DNA of 64,000 nt. Source: Reichenbachiella agariperforans (GTDB taxonomy: Bacteria > Bacteroidota > Bacteroidia > Cytophagales > Cyclobacteriaceae). Both the position numbers and the translations under genes were made by a program. This document shows positions 35,722-45,446 of this stretch, piece by piece. The notes beneath the pieces were generated by a model. That model saw only the letters and a program-made list of their open reading frames with translations. It was not told where the DNA came from and ran no database searches. The stretch covers positions 60,282 through 124,281 of the forward strand of contig NZ_FRAA01000002.1 of the NCBI RefSeq assembly GCF_900142205.1. The letters are read 5' to 3'. The number at the start of each line of letters is the position of its first letter. Within the stretch, counting starts at the first letter, position 1.

Positions 35722-36804
35722 ATGAGTCAGATTTCAGATACTTCTACGCAAAGCATAACCAAATTCACTTACATACTCCTGTCACTCATAGCGGTCATCG
35801 TCATCTTAGTGTACACTGAGGAATATGTAGTCCCTTTTATCATCGCACTAATTATCTGGTTTATCATCCACGAGCTGAGAGAAAACCTCCAATGGATCCC
35901 TTGGGTACGGAAGAATGTTCCTATTTGGCTACAGAGTCTGATCGCTTTTGTGATCATCAACCTTGTCATAATCGGGGTAGGCGAACTAGTATATATTAAC
36001 TCCACAATCTTGTACGAAAATATCGATCTCTACGAGCAAAATTTTCAAGCAGTACTCCTTCAACTCAATGAAATTTTCAACATAGACATAGCCTCCAAGG
36101 TCAACAAGTACACGCACGATTTTGATGTGGACGAGTTCGCAGCATCCATGCTCAATACGACTACCGCACTATTCGGAAATGGCTTTCTCATTGTCATATA
36201 CGTTATTTTCTTACTTATCGAGGAGTCTATCTTCCCACTCAAACTCAAAGCCTTTTACCCTGACGAAGAAGAACAAGAAAAAAAACAAGATCTATTCTAC
36301 AAGATGGATCAAAACATAGGCCGATACCTTCGCCTCAAAACGATTGTAAGTTTCCTAACAGGAGCACTGAGCTATATTGTATTGCTGATCTTTGGTGTAG
36401 AAGCTGCATTATTTTGGGCCTTACTCATCTTCGTGCTCAACTTTATTCCTACTGTAGGTTCACTGATAGCCACTGTCTTTCCTGCCATATTCGCAGTACT
36501 ACAAATGGCTGAACTAGCCCCTTTTGTGTACATCATGCTATCCGTAGGAGCAGTACAGATCATCATCGGTAATGTCGTAGAACCCAAGCTCATGGGCACT
36601 TCCCTCAACATGAGTTCACTTGTCGTCGTACTATCACTGACGATATGGGGTGGAATATGGGGCATCATGGGAATGATACTCAGTGTGCCAATCACGGTCA
36701 TGATGATCATAGTCTTCGAAGAAATCCCTAGCCTCCGATTTATTGCAGTAGCCTTATCAGAAAAAGGAGAACTGTCAGAAGCTCCCAAGCGAGTCAAAAA
36801 ATAG
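35722..36804 (+). CDS. AI-2E family transporter (PerM/TqsA type)
   Basis: 360 residues with eight predicted membrane helices: two at the start, a long extracytoplasmic stretch, then a C-terminal set including NFIPTVGSLIATVFPAIFAVL and the family signature VEPKLMGTSLNMSSLVVVLSLTIWGGIWGIMGMILSVPI. Members export autoinducer-2 or other small molecules, or act in sodium-linked transport; the true substrate is unknown here. It is divergent from nadAB. Confidence 0.88.
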   Translation: MSQISDTSTQSITKFTYILLSLIAVIVILVYTEEYVVPFIIALIIWFIIHELRENLQWIPWVRKNVPIWLQSLIAFVIINLVIIGVGELVYINSTILYENIDLYEQNFQAVLLQLNEIFNIDIASKVNKYTHDFDVDEFAASMLNTTTALFGNGFLIVIYVIFLLIEESIFPLKLKAFYPDEEEQEKKQDLFYKMDQNIGRYLRLKTIVSFLTGALSYIVLLIFGVEAALFWALLIFVLNFIPTVGSLIATVFPAIFAVLQMAELAPFVYIMLSVGAVQIIIGNVVEPKLMGTSLNMSSLVVVLSLTIWGGIWGIMGMILSVPITVMMIIVFEEIPSLRFIAVALSEKGELSEAPKRVKK

Positions 36805-36917
36805 AGCAATCGCAGTTTTGCAGTGTTAACTTTTCCAAAGCTCTATCTTTTAATTCTTCAAAAGCCCTAACCTCTAGAAGTGAATGGAATGAAAACTTTG
36901 GAAAAATTAGGGTGCTT

Positions 36918-37865
36918 CTAAACCTGATTATTGTACGTACTACGTGTGACTTGTCCTAAATCAGGCCCGATCGTGATGCATTCGGTAGTCAAGTCACCTA
37001 CCTCGCTAGTTTGAACGCCTGCTAACAGAGGTCCCGAAGTAACACCTGCCGCAGCAAAAATCGCCCAATCACATAACACCAAATCATCCACCTGATAGAC
37101 ACGACTCAGGTCTATTCCCTCACGCTCTAAACTAAGTTCCTCTTCAGCTTTTTGAGGTGCTAGCTTGCCCTGCATATCACCGCCAAGCGCGCGAACTGCC
37201 GCAGCAGTAATCACCGCCTCTGGCGCGCCACCTATTCCCATCAAAACATCTATTCCCGTATCTGGCATTAGCGCCAATACTGATCCGATGACATCTCCTT
37301 CTTTATGGATATAAACAAGGACTCCTGCAGCTTTCAGCTCCTCTATCAGCGCATGGTGTCGTGGTTTGTCTAGGATGTAAACACCTACTTCGGTGACAGG
37401 CTTATCGAGTGCTTTCGCGATAGCTTTTATATTTTCCATAGGTGTGCGATTGATATCGATGGCTCCTTTGGCCTCCGCTCCCACGACTAGTTTGTCCATG
37501 TAATAGGCTGAACCAGAATCCCAAAAACGTCCCCGTTGAGTAGCCGCGATCACGGTGATAGCATTGGGTAATCCCTCCGCCATCAAGCGAGTCCCTTCGA
37601 CAGGATCAACTGCTATATCTACAGCTACTCCCTTACCTGTACCTAAGGTCTCTCCGACATAGAGCATCGGTGCCTCATCCTTCTCTCCCTCCCCGACACG
37701 AACAATCGCATCCAGTCTAGCACCATCAAAAGCCCGCCGCATCGCATCCACTGCCGCCTGATCTCCTGCTTCTTTCTCTCCGCTCCCAATAAACTCCTTA
37801 GTAGCTAAAGCAGCCTGCCCAGCTACTACTCTCAATATCTCCGTAAGTTCCTTTGCCTCTTTCAT
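36918..37865 (-). CDS. glpX: Class II fructose-1,6-bisphosphatase
   Basis: 315 residues from the ATG at 37865; a TTG at 37898 gives an N-terminal extension that overlaps the terminator of the gene upstream and is rejected. The metal and substrate motifs are present: VGEGEKDEAPMLYVG and VDPVEGTRLMAEG, then the GIGGAPEAV turn. It hydrolyses fructose 1,6-bisphosphate to fructose 6-phosphate in gluconeogenesis. It appears to be transcribed alone. Confidence 0.95.
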   Translation of the reverse strand: MKEAKELTEILRVVAGQAALATKEFIGSGEKEAGDQAAVDAMRRAFDGARLDAIVRVGEGEKDEAPMLYVGETLGTGKGVAVDIAVDPVEGTRLMAEGLPNAITVIAATQRGRFWDSGSAYYMDKLVVGAEAKGAIDINRTPMENIKAIAKALDKPVTEVGVYILDKPRHHALIEELKAAGVLVYIHKEGDVIGSVLALMPDTGIDVLMGIGGAPEAVITAAAVRALGGDMQGKLAPQKAEEELSLEREGIDLSRVYQVDDLVLCDWAIFAAAGVTSGPLLAGVQTSEVGDLTTECITIGPDLGQVTRSTYNNQV

Positions 37866-37898
37866 GTGCACCAAAGCTAGGTATCCCGTCAGTAACAA

Positions 37899-37933
37899 AA
37901 AACCCCGACAGAAATTAACTCTATCGGGGTTTT
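37899..37933 (-). terminator. Terminator after SGNH lipoprotein gene
   Basis: Perfect 10-bp arms aaaaccccga (37899-37908) and tcggggtttt (37924-37933). On the minus strand the stem is followed by a T-run. It ends the TonB receptor-SGNH transcript just before glpX. Confidence 0.85.
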
Positions 37934-37953
37934 CAAAAATCGTTTACCGTATC

Positions 37954-39486
37954 CTACTGCTGAAACGGCGAGCTATTATAATCCATCACATTTAGTTTTG
38001 GGATTTCTGACTGAAATTCCTCCTCCAGTACATCAATCAACTCATTTGCCAATATCGCATGTCCGCGAGGGTTCGGATGAATCCCATCATTAGAAAATAT
38101 TCCATTGGGAGTAAAGTCAGGCGAAAGATTAAAACCTCCCGTTTCTGGAGAAGAGTAGCCCCCTCCAACTGCTATCCCCAGCAAAAGCGTATAAGCATCG
38201 AACAGTACTATTCTATCCTCGGTAGCTGCCACCGTAGCAATAGATGTATTAATAGCCGTGAGGTTCGTAGCTATCTTGGTCAGCTCATCCACTCTGAGAG
38301 AATATTTATCATCCAATGGCACCCCTACACCAATAACAGAAGCGGGATTATCAGGATCAGCCAATGTCCCTAAGATATTGCTAGCCGCCAAAAGGACGAT
38401 TTCACCATCCTGTAACTGTCTATACTTAGGGATTGGTATCGCTCCACCAGAATTTGTCTCAACATCCGTAAGGTTTGGGTCAACAATCACAATTCCATTT
38501 CCTCCTAACGCGTAAGAGATGGTTCTTAAAGCAGCCTCATCAGAATCAATGATTCCATTGGCTAATGCTGCTTGAACACCTCCATTATATCCAGCAAACG
38601 CACCATTCGCTTGATCTACACTTTCTTGACTAGACATAGGTATGGCATTGAATGGCACTGCCTGAAAATGTGGTAACGCTAGTATATTTGGCACATTGAC
38701 AATCACTCCCTTTGCGCTAGTATTTGCCATCAACTGGCCCACGATTGCATTGATATACCCATCTACTTCGGTAGGATCAGTCAGTATGGCTTCATTCGTA
38801 CCTCCACTAGCAGCATAACCCAAAACATCATTGCCCCCTGCCCAAAGCGTGAAAAATGTTGGCTGTCTTGCTATCGCGTCTCCGAGTATAGTAGAACTAC
38901 CAGGATCAGAAGCAAACCTTGCATAAAGTGCGTTATAAGCAGGGTTTCCAGATGCTGGACCTCCGGTTAATGGAGTTAAGATTTGTGAAGTCTGTATACC
39001 TGGAACACCAAAATTATTTAAAACGGCTTTATCTCCAGTAAATGGCGTAGGGACTTCCCCTTCAGACAAGACTAAGCCTGCATCACCCAGTGCTCCGTCA
39101 TTGTTTAGATCCAAATCTAAAATATACTTCCCATAAATCGTCCCGTCGCTCGTTGCACTCGAATACCCATTAACAGATTCAATAGACGGCACATTAAACT
39201 CTCCCCCTCCGATATCTTCATGAGCTAGTTGTTTCGCAAGCAACACAGGGAATGAATTGTTTTGTGAGTGCGTATACAGTGCAGCATCCATCGTGCCCCC
39301 TGTAATCGAAGCGCCAATGGAGACATAAGTACTATAATCGACCAGTCCTGGATCTCCTGTTTCAGGCACTTCCGCACCGTCCTGAGTGTTTTCTACTCTT
39401 TCTTCTATTAACTTATCTTCCTCATCACAACCAAAAGCAATGAAGGTGAATGCTAAAAGTGACATGTATAATTTTATGCTTTTCAT
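37954..39486 (-). CDS. SGNH/GDSL-hydrolase lipoprotein
   Basis: 510 residues. A lipobox ends A-F-G-C at residue 20. SGNH blocks are recognisable: block I VSIGASITGG (nucleophile Ser), block III FFTLWAGGNDVLGY (Gly and Asn), and block V NDGIHPNPRGH (Asp and His). Such enzymes are esterases or lipases; anchored to the outer membrane the protein could release fatty acids or acyl groups for uptake. It follows a TonB-dependent receptor by 13 bp and probably shares its transcript, so the two may form an import module. Confidence 0.88.
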   Translation of the reverse strand: MKSIKLYMSLLAFTFIAFGCDEEDKLIEERVENTQDGAEVPETGDPGLVDYSTYVSIGASITGGTMDAALYTHSQNNSFPVLLAKQLAHEDIGGGEFNVPSIESVNGYSSATSDGTIYGKYILDLDLNNDGALGDAGLVLSEGEVPTPFTGDKAVLNNFGVPGIQTSQILTPLTGGPASGNPAYNALYARFASDPGSSTILGDAIARQPTFFTLWAGGNDVLGYAASGGTNEAILTDPTEVDGYINAIVGQLMANTSAKGVIVNVPNILALPHFQAVPFNAIPMSSQESVDQANGAFAGYNGGVQAALANGIIDSDEAALRTISYALGGNGIVIVDPNLTDVETNSGGAIPIPKYRQLQDGEIVLLAASNILGTLADPDNPASVIGVGVPLDDKYSLRVDELTKIATNLTAINTSIATVAATEDRIVLFDAYTLLLGIAVGGGYSSPETGGFNLSPDFTPNGIFSNDGIHPNPRGHAILANELIDVLEEEFQSEIPKLNVMDYNSSPFQQ

Positions 39487-39499
39487 CTTTCTATTGATT

Positions 39500-42313
39500 T
39501 TAATTCAAGAATTGATCAAATGTGATAGAAACGTAGTAGATCGCCCCCATTCGAGGGTTACCTATCCCTGTCGTGTATCTCTTGTTCAGTACATTGCTAC
39601 CACCTAATTTGACCACCGATTTCAAACTAGAAAGTTTATAACTAACCTGTGCATCTAAGGTACCAAAAGCAGGTACTACAGCATTACCAAAGGAAGAAGA
39701 CCAAAGAAAGGCATCTTGCCATCTCCACTTTACATTGAAGCCAACGTTATCGATCACTTCTCTATTACTCAACCCAATATTGTAAGTGTACTCAGGGGTA
39801 TTGTATTGTGACCTAAACCCTTGATCTCTCAATGCTTGATCATCAAGCAATTCATTAAACGCCACATTACCGGATAGTTTATACCCTTTACCCATAAAAT
39901 AATCTGCTTGCAGCCCCCATCCATGTGTCTTGATAGACCCTTCTGCATTCACATCAAAACCATACTCTTGTGTAGGAACAGTTCCTTGTATGATATTGTC
40001 TTGAGCAGCTTGAGTGTTGGGATCATAACCAGGATCATTTTGAAGACCATTAGGTACTGCTTGTACAAAGTAAATCTCAGCGATAAAATCCTGATAACTA
40101 CTATGGTAATAATACCCATCAACCATCAATTTATCTTGTAAAAACAATCCACGATAACCTACTTCGAAAGTACTAATCTTTTCTGTAGTGAAATCATCGT
40201 CCACCTGACTGGCTCTTTCTAAGTCCGTTCTCAGTCCAGCACGAGCGTCAGCCAAACTTTGTGTAGTATAAACTGTATTAGTTTTGAATCGATATCTATC
40301 AACCAACAGGCTATTACTGCCAATCAACCTTCTTGTTTGAACATCTAAGTCAATAAATTGATCTTGAGTCGTCGGAATTCTAAATCCACGTTGAAACGAT
40401 CCACGTAAATTATGGTTTTCAGCAATTGTTCCTACCACAGAGACTCTTGGAGAAAACTGTCCATCGAAGTTTTCATTTTTATCATACCGACCTGATGCTT
40501 GAACTTTTAATCTATCATCAACAAAAGATTTAGACAACTGTACATAAGCACCATACTCTCCATAAGACTGCTCATTTCCATCATCATCCAACGCAAATAA
40601 AGTACCGTCAGAATTTAAATTATACCTACGATAGTTAGCTCCTGCTATGATCTCAACCGCATCCACTAAGTGACTAAAGTTATAGCTTCCTTCGAAGTGG
40701 TTCATACTAGAGGCATCCTTAAACTTAGCCCCTCCATCAAAAATAGAAATCTGTCTTAACGAATCCATTCCTACCTGCCACTGTTCAGTCCCTGGAGCAT
40801 AGGCCGCTTGCAAACCATCCGCATAACCTCTAGCTGCGGCATGCGCTTGATCGATAGTAGCACCTTGCCCTCTCGCTCCCAAGAACCCTAAAGTGTAATC
40901 TGGCACATACTTGTTCTGATTGATCAGAGAAGCTACAGTATTAGCAGCATAGGTATCACCTGAGTTTTCTTGTGTGGTATAAGCTCTCACATAAAAATTC
41001 TCATTTCTTAACTCCAATTTAGCCGTCCATATTGAGAATCCATCTAAAACAAACCTATCGTTCGCTGTATAGACAGTACTACCAGACCCATAGTTAAATT
41101 GTCCAGACACCTCCAAGTTGTCAGTAATCCTGTAATGCAAGGCTCCTCCTATCTTAAAACTCTCAGTGGTATTGTCTACGAAAGAAGACTCTGTGAAACC
41201 TGTAGGTGAGAATGCTCCATCAGGACCAGTAGGCAACTGACCTGCTACCGCTTCATATGCAGGATCCAATCTCGGGATCAAACCAAGGTTAAACCCAAAA
41301 TCGCCATAAGTGTTGACACCATCATAGTTTCTGTTATTCTGTCTGTTTCGACCCTCACTCTCTACAACATATCCAGACCCCTGACCATTGGTTGTAGTAC
41401 TTTGGTCTCTGTAATCCACACCACGAAAATCATTGGCTTTCAGATAGGATGCTGTTACTTTGACAGCAAATTTATTATTAAATGCTTTAGCATAACGAAT
41501 GCCATAATCTTGATAAAGAGAAGGATCATCGTCTTCACCATCCACGTGATTGACTCCCAGCTTGGTATATGCACTTAAACCTTGGTATTCAAATGGACTC
41601 TTGCTATTCATCAACAAGACTCCATTAAGAGCGTTGGGACCGTATAGCGCAGAAGCAGCACCAGGGATCATTTCAGCACTTTCCAAATCGAGATCGTTGA
41701 TACCAACAATGTTCCCAACGGCAAAATTAAGACCAGGAGCGACATTATCTATCCCGTCAATAAGTTGCACAAATCGGTTGTTACCATTCGCTCCAAAGCC
41801 CCTCGTATTGATTGATTTAAACGTGATACTTTGTGCACTCATATCTACTCCTTTGAAATTAACCAATGCATCGTAGAAATTAGTAGCAGCTGTTTCTTTA
41901 ATAGCCAGCACATCCATTTTTTCAATCGAAACTGGCGATTGCATCACAGACTCTTCAACTCTAGAAGCTGAAACCACCACTTCTTGTCCCATGATGGCTG
42001 TTTCAGTAAGTGCGACCTCCAAACCTTGGACATTGGCTGTTGTGATTTCTTGTTCCACGGCGGAATACCCCACCATCGAAAATACTAGAGTAATCGGGGG
42101 GGCAGAATTGACCTGCAGTCTAAAATCACCATCCGTATCAGAAATGGTCCCAACCACTTTATCTTTCACGCGAATACTCACGCCGAGTAAGGGTTCTCCT
42201 GAGCCCGCATCCTTGACGCTACCCGAAACGTCAGTTTGTGCCACTGCGGCAAAGCCAACCAATACGGCACAGGCAAATGCAAGCGCAAATTGCTTAGTAA
42301 TTAGTCTTATCAT
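39500..42313 (-). CDS. TonB-dependent outer-membrane receptor
   Basis: 937 residues with a signal peptide (about 1-25, ending A-V-A-Q). Residues ~26-110 are the carboxypeptidase-like (CarboxypepD_reg) domain with VSGSVKDAGSGEPLLGVSIRV. The plug follows (NFYDALVNFKGVDMSAQSITFKSINTRGFG, MIPGAASALYGPNALNGVLL), then a 22-strand barrel that ends ...GAIYYVSITFDQFLN. The domain set resembles SusC-like receptors, but the partner here is a SGNH lipoprotein and not a SusD, so the cargo is more likely lipid or ester than glycan. Energy comes from the TonB system. Confidence 0.92.
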   Translation of the reverse strand: MIRLITKQFALAFACAVLVGFAAVAQTDVSGSVKDAGSGEPLLGVSIRVKDKVVGTISDTDGDFRLQVNSAPPITLVFSMVGYSAVEQEITTANVQGLEVALTETAIMGQEVVVSASRVEESVMQSPVSIEKMDVLAIKETAATNFYDALVNFKGVDMSAQSITFKSINTRGFGANGNNRFVQLIDGIDNVAPGLNFAVGNIVGINDLDLESAEMIPGAASALYGPNALNGVLLMNSKSPFEYQGLSAYTKLGVNHVDGEDDDPSLYQDYGIRYAKAFNNKFAVKVTASYLKANDFRGVDYRDQSTTTNGQGSGYVVESEGRNRQNNRNYDGVNTYGDFGFNLGLIPRLDPAYEAVAGQLPTGPDGAFSPTGFTESSFVDNTTESFKIGGALHYRITDNLEVSGQFNYGSGSTVYTANDRFVLDGFSIWTAKLELRNENFYVRAYTTQENSGDTYAANTVASLINQNKYVPDYTLGFLGARGQGATIDQAHAAARGYADGLQAAYAPGTEQWQVGMDSLRQISIFDGGAKFKDASSMNHFEGSYNFSHLVDAVEIIAGANYRRYNLNSDGTLFALDDDGNEQSYGEYGAYVQLSKSFVDDRLKVQASGRYDKNENFDGQFSPRVSVVGTIAENHNLRGSFQRGFRIPTTQDQFIDLDVQTRRLIGSNSLLVDRYRFKTNTVYTTQSLADARAGLRTDLERASQVDDDFTTEKISTFEVGYRGLFLQDKLMVDGYYYHSSYQDFIAEIYFVQAVPNGLQNDPGYDPNTQAAQDNIIQGTVPTQEYGFDVNAEGSIKTHGWGLQADYFMGKGYKLSGNVAFNELLDDQALRDQGFRSQYNTPEYTYNIGLSNREVIDNVGFNVKWRWQDAFLWSSSFGNAVVPAFGTLDAQVSYKLSSLKSVVKLGGSNVLNKRYTTGIGNPRMGAIYYVSITFDQFLN

Positions 42314-42441
42314 ATCATGTGTCTTAAATGTTGCTAAATCTGGTCTCTATACAATTGGAAATACACAACCAGCCTCTAATAATAGTGAAAAAATCTCTTT
42401 TGACAGATCCACTACTGCTTAATTTAAAGGAATAAAATGAA

Positions 42442-42466
42442 AAAAGTAGGCGTGCATACTACTTTT
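42442..42466 (-). terminator. Hairpin at end of gldC
   Basis: Perfect 8-bp arms aaaagtag (42442-42449) and ctactttt (42459-42466) around a 9-base loop. The stem overlaps the gldC stop codon, and on the minus strand it is followed by a short T-run. Confidence 0.55.
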
Positions 42467-42785
42467 GATTCAGGTACTCTACCAATTTTTCGCAGAGATT
42501 GGCAATTTCGGTCGACATGAATTCATCACCAGTAGCATTGAGTAGCGTGCTGGAGGCACTTCCTAGCATATTGACATAAAACATCTTCATCGCATCGACA
42601 TTCATGTCCTTAGTCCAGAGATCCAGATTCAGGGTATCCTTTTTATCATGATCCCAAAAAGAGAGAGATACGGCTTTGGCATTTTGGAGTGCACCATTGG
42701 CATTGTCCTCAGCTGACCAAGTTATTTCTTCTGGCACGCTATTTTCGTCGAGTGTTACGTCTACACTTATCTTAGATTTTCTCAT
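42459..42785 (-). CDS. gldC: Gliding motility protein GldC
   Basis: 108 residues. The family pattern is clear: KSKISVDVTLDENSVPEEITWSA, then NAKAVSLSFWDHDKKDTLNLDLWTKDM and MKMFYVNMLGSASSTLLNATGD. GldC is a small cytoplasmic protein needed for full gliding in Flavobacterium. It follows ribF, in a gene order that is conserved in gliding Bacteroidota. Confidence 0.92.
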   Translation of the reverse strand: MRKSKISVDVTLDENSVPEEITWSAEDNANGALQNAKAVSLSFWDHDKKDTLNLDLWTKDMNVDAMKMFYVNMLGSASSTLLNATGDEFMSTEIANLCEKLVEYLNQK

Positions 42786-42792
42786 CCTATTT

Positions 42793-43722
42793 TTATCTTA
42801 AAACTGCTAAACTTTCCTTTTTATCTATCTTCAACTGCTCTTGTAGCCTAGTCAATGAGTCGAATTTTTGTTCTCCTCGCATATACTGAATAAAGGAGAC
42901 TGTGATCTCTTGATCATATATATCCTGCTGGAAATCAAAAATATGTGCTTCGATCACACGGTGTACACCTTCTACAGTGGGTCTAAATCCAATATTAAGC
43001 ATTGCGTCCTTTTCCTGTCCGTCTAGTCGGACTTTGATTGCATACACGCCATCTTTGGGTATTACTTTATAATGTGCACCTAATCGAATATTCGCTGTAG
43101 GAAAACCGATTTCACTCCCTATTTTTTTTCCAGACACTACCGTACCAGTGATCTCATAGGGTCTACCCATATATTCGTGTGCGAGGTGTACATTTCCTTC
43201 GAGAAGGGCTTTTCTGATTTTGGTAGAGCTGACCCCTACATCATCTATATCTTGGCGTGGGATCTCTTCCACATCAAAATTAAATAGCTGGCTATGCTCT
43301 TTGAGGTACTCAAAACTACCTTCTCTGTTCTTTCCAAACTTGTGATCATAACCAATGATCAACTTTCGAGTACCTATACGGTCAACTAGTACGTCTTGGA
43401 TAAACTCCTGAGAACTCAGCTGTGAAAAAGCGGGGGTAAATGCAATCTTTACTAGATAATCGATACCGACTTCCTCCAGTATAGCAGCCTTTTCTTCAAA
43501 GGTCGTGAGTAGTTTGAGAGAAGTATCATCAGGAAAAAGCACAAATCGCGGATGAGGCCAAAAGGTCAGCACGACACTTTTCCCTCCTGCTTTCTGTGCT
43601 GCTTTGACTATCTTTTTGAGGATTTTCTGATGACCTATGTGTACACCATCGAAAGTACCACTAGTAACAATGGCATGAGGTATATTATGAATCTGATCAA
43701 TTCCGTCCAGTACGATCATCAA
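42793..43722 (-). CDS. ribF: Bifunctional riboflavin kinase/FAD synthetase
   Basis: 309 residues. The N-terminal FAD synthetase has SGTFDGVHIGHQKIL (HxGH nucleotidyltransferase motif) and GYDHKFGKNREG. The C-terminal flavokinase starts near residue 185 with GKKIGSEIGFPTANI and has DGVYAIKV. It makes FMN and FAD from riboflavin. Start is one of two adjacent ATGs (43722 or 43719). Confidence 0.96.
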   Translation of the reverse strand: MMIVLDGIDQIHNIPHAIVTSGTFDGVHIGHQKILKKIVKAAQKAGGKSVVLTFWPHPRFVLFPDDTSLKLLTTFEEKAAILEEVGIDYLVKIAFTPAFSQLSSQEFIQDVLVDRIGTRKLIIGYDHKFGKNREGSFEYLKEHSQLFNFDVEEIPRQDIDDVGVSSTKIRKALLEGNVHLAHEYMGRPYEITGTVVSGKKIGSEIGFPTANIRLGAHYKVIPKDGVYAIKVRLDGQEKDAMLNIGFRPTVEGVHRVIEAHIFDFQQDIYDQEITVSFIQYMRGEQKFDSLTRLQEQLKIDKKESLAVLR

Positions 43723-43752
43723 GCTTGGGGTTCTAAGATTTACGACGCAAAT

Positions 43753-44442
43753 TTAATCTCTTTCGAGACTTGCTATAAATTCCTCCAGATTATATGCGTC
43801 CTCGACACGATGATCACCGATCGCAGTACGACGCAGTTCGGACATATAGGCGCCACATCCTAAAGCCTCGCCTAGATCTCGTACCAAACTCCTGATGTAG
43901 GTTCCTTTAGAACAGTCTATTTCGAATTTAACCTCAGGGAGGTTAGATGCATCAATTATAAACTTCGTAACACTGACAGGGCGCGGATCTAGCTTAGCCT
44001 CTTCTTTTCTTCTAGCAATTTTGTAGGCTCGTTCTCCGTCTATCTTAATCGCACTATAAATTGGCGGCACCTGCATAATATCTCCAGTGAGCTCATCCGC
44101 AGCAGCCTGTATCTCGGATGTAGTGATATGGCTGTAATCCGATTCAGAATCGAACTCAGTCTCCAGATCAATGGACGGAGTTGTTTTACCGAGCACCAAA
44201 GCTCCGGTATAGCTTTTTCCTAAATCCTGAAATTCATTAATTTTCTTAGTGGCTTTGCCCGCACATACGATCAGCAAACCTGTGGCTAGTGGGTCTAAAG
44301 TACCAGCATGACCTACCTTTTTTATTCTTAATCTATTACGAACCTTTTTGACTACATCAAAAGAGGTCCACTCATAAGGCTTGTCAAGTAAAAAAACCTC
44401 GCCTTTCTGAAAATCCAATTCCGACAGCTTTATCTCTTTCAA
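43753..44442 (-). CDS. truB: tRNA pseudouridine(55) synthase
   Basis: 229 residues. The catalytic aspartate is in KVGHAGTLDPLATGLLIVC; KSYTGALVLG, PPIYSAIKIDGERAY and CSKGTYIRSLVRDLGE are further family blocks. It converts U55 of the T-loop of tRNA. It follows uppP with a 4-base overlap. Confidence 0.97.
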   Translation of the reverse strand: MKEIKLSELDFQKGEVFLLDKPYEWTSFDVVKKVRNRLRIKKVGHAGTLDPLATGLLIVCAGKATKKINEFQDLGKSYTGALVLGKTTPSIDLETEFDSESDYSHITTSEIQAAADELTGDIMQVPPIYSAIKIDGERAYKIARRKEEAKLDPRPVSVTKFIIDASNLPEVKFEIDCSKGTYIRSLVRDLGEALGCGAYMSELRRTAIGDHRVEDAYNLEEFIASLERD

Positions 44443-45236
44443 ATCAATAACCCTCCTATGACAGCTCCCAACCCTACTACCCCACAGTAAACTGCGAAAT
44501 AGATCAGCTTGCCTTTTTTGACAATCGAAATCATCCAGTTACATGCCAAGAGTCCCGCCACAAAGGCAGCTATAAACCCTACGACCAAGCTGGTCACAGG
44601 TAGACCTGTCGCCAACTCAGGAGCTTCGATGAGGTCTTTAGTTTTGAGTAGCATCGCACCTATAATGGGTGGCAACACCATCAAGAATGAAAAGCGCGCT
44701 GCTTTCTCCTTGTTGACTCCTAGAAGTAGTGCTGTTGATATAGTCGATCCTGATCTGGAGACACCTGGCAGAATAGCAATGGCTTGCGCTAACCCTATGA
44801 TGAGTGCGCTCTTGAATGTAACTGAGCCTTCGTGCTTTTGACTGAAGTAGGTAAAAGCTAACAATGCAGCAGTCACCAGTAACATCGCGCCAACTAACAA
44901 TATTTTACCTCCAAACAATGCCTCAATTTGATCTTCGAATAATACTCCTACTAACCCTACTGGAATCATCGACAGTAGAATCTTCGCTGCAAAAGAGGTC
45001 TCATCGTTCCATTGGAACTTAAACAAACCTTGAATAATTTCTAAAATATCTTTTCGGAATACGACTATGGTACTCAGTGCTGTAGCCCCATGTACTAAAA
45101 TCGAAAAAAGCAGATTATCCTCGGACTGGACGCCTAAAAAGTAGCTTCCTAACTCCAAGTGGCCACTACTACTAACGGGTAAAAACTCTGTCAGCCCTTG
45201 AATAATCCCAAGGATCAACGCTTCGATTACACTCAT
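44439..45236 (-). CDS. uppP: Undecaprenyl-diphosphatase
   Basis: 265 residues, about eight membrane helices. The two catalytic motifs are GLTEFLPVSSSGHLEL near the start and PGVSRSGSTIS in the middle. It recycles the lipid carrier of peptidoglycan synthesis. The start overlaps the DUF3098 gene stop by 4 bases. Confidence 0.97.
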   Translation of the reverse strand: MSVIEALILGIIQGLTEFLPVSSSGHLELGSYFLGVQSEDNLLFSILVHGATALSTIVVFRKDILEIIQGLFKFQWNDETSFAAKILLSMIPVGLVGVLFEDQIEALFGGKILLVGAMLLVTAALLAFTYFSQKHEGSVTFKSALIIGLAQAIAILPGVSRSGSTISTALLLGVNKEKAARFSFLMVLPPIIGAMLLKTKDLIEAPELATGLPVTSLVVGFIAAFVAGLLACNWMISIVKKGKLIYFAVYCGVVGLGAVIGGLLI

Positions 45237-45445
45237 TTATTCTCCTTGGATTTGTATAAAATAGCGACAAACTCAATAACAAAACCTAGCACTACTACGA
45301 TAGGGCCAAGAGTCAGTCCTTTGAACCCAAACCCGTAAGGTTCAGTATCTAGCGTCATGATAAAGAATCCGAGTACCAGCACACAGACCCCCGCAATCAT
45401 GATTATATAGTTGATTTTCGAAAACGCTAATTTGTTATTACTCAT
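45233..45445 (-). CDS. DUF3098 family membrane protein
   Basis: 70 residues from the ATG at 45445, just past the ftsX stop; an ATG at 45463 would overlap ftsX and is less likely. Two predicted helices (NYIIMIAGVCVLVLGFFIM and LTLGPIVVVLGFVIEFVAIL) fit DUF3098, a Bacteroidota-specific family found between ftsX and uppP. Function is unknown. Confidence 0.85.
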   Translation of the reverse strand: MSNNKLAFSKINYIIMIAGVCVLVLGFFIMTLDTEPYGFGFKGLTLGPIVVVLGFVIEFVAILYKSKENK

Positions 45446-45446
45446 A

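Noticed and set aside
36372-36809. 145-residue ORF on the minus strand
   Set aside because: Antisense to the AI-2E family permease; low-complexity Met/Thr/Ser-rich.
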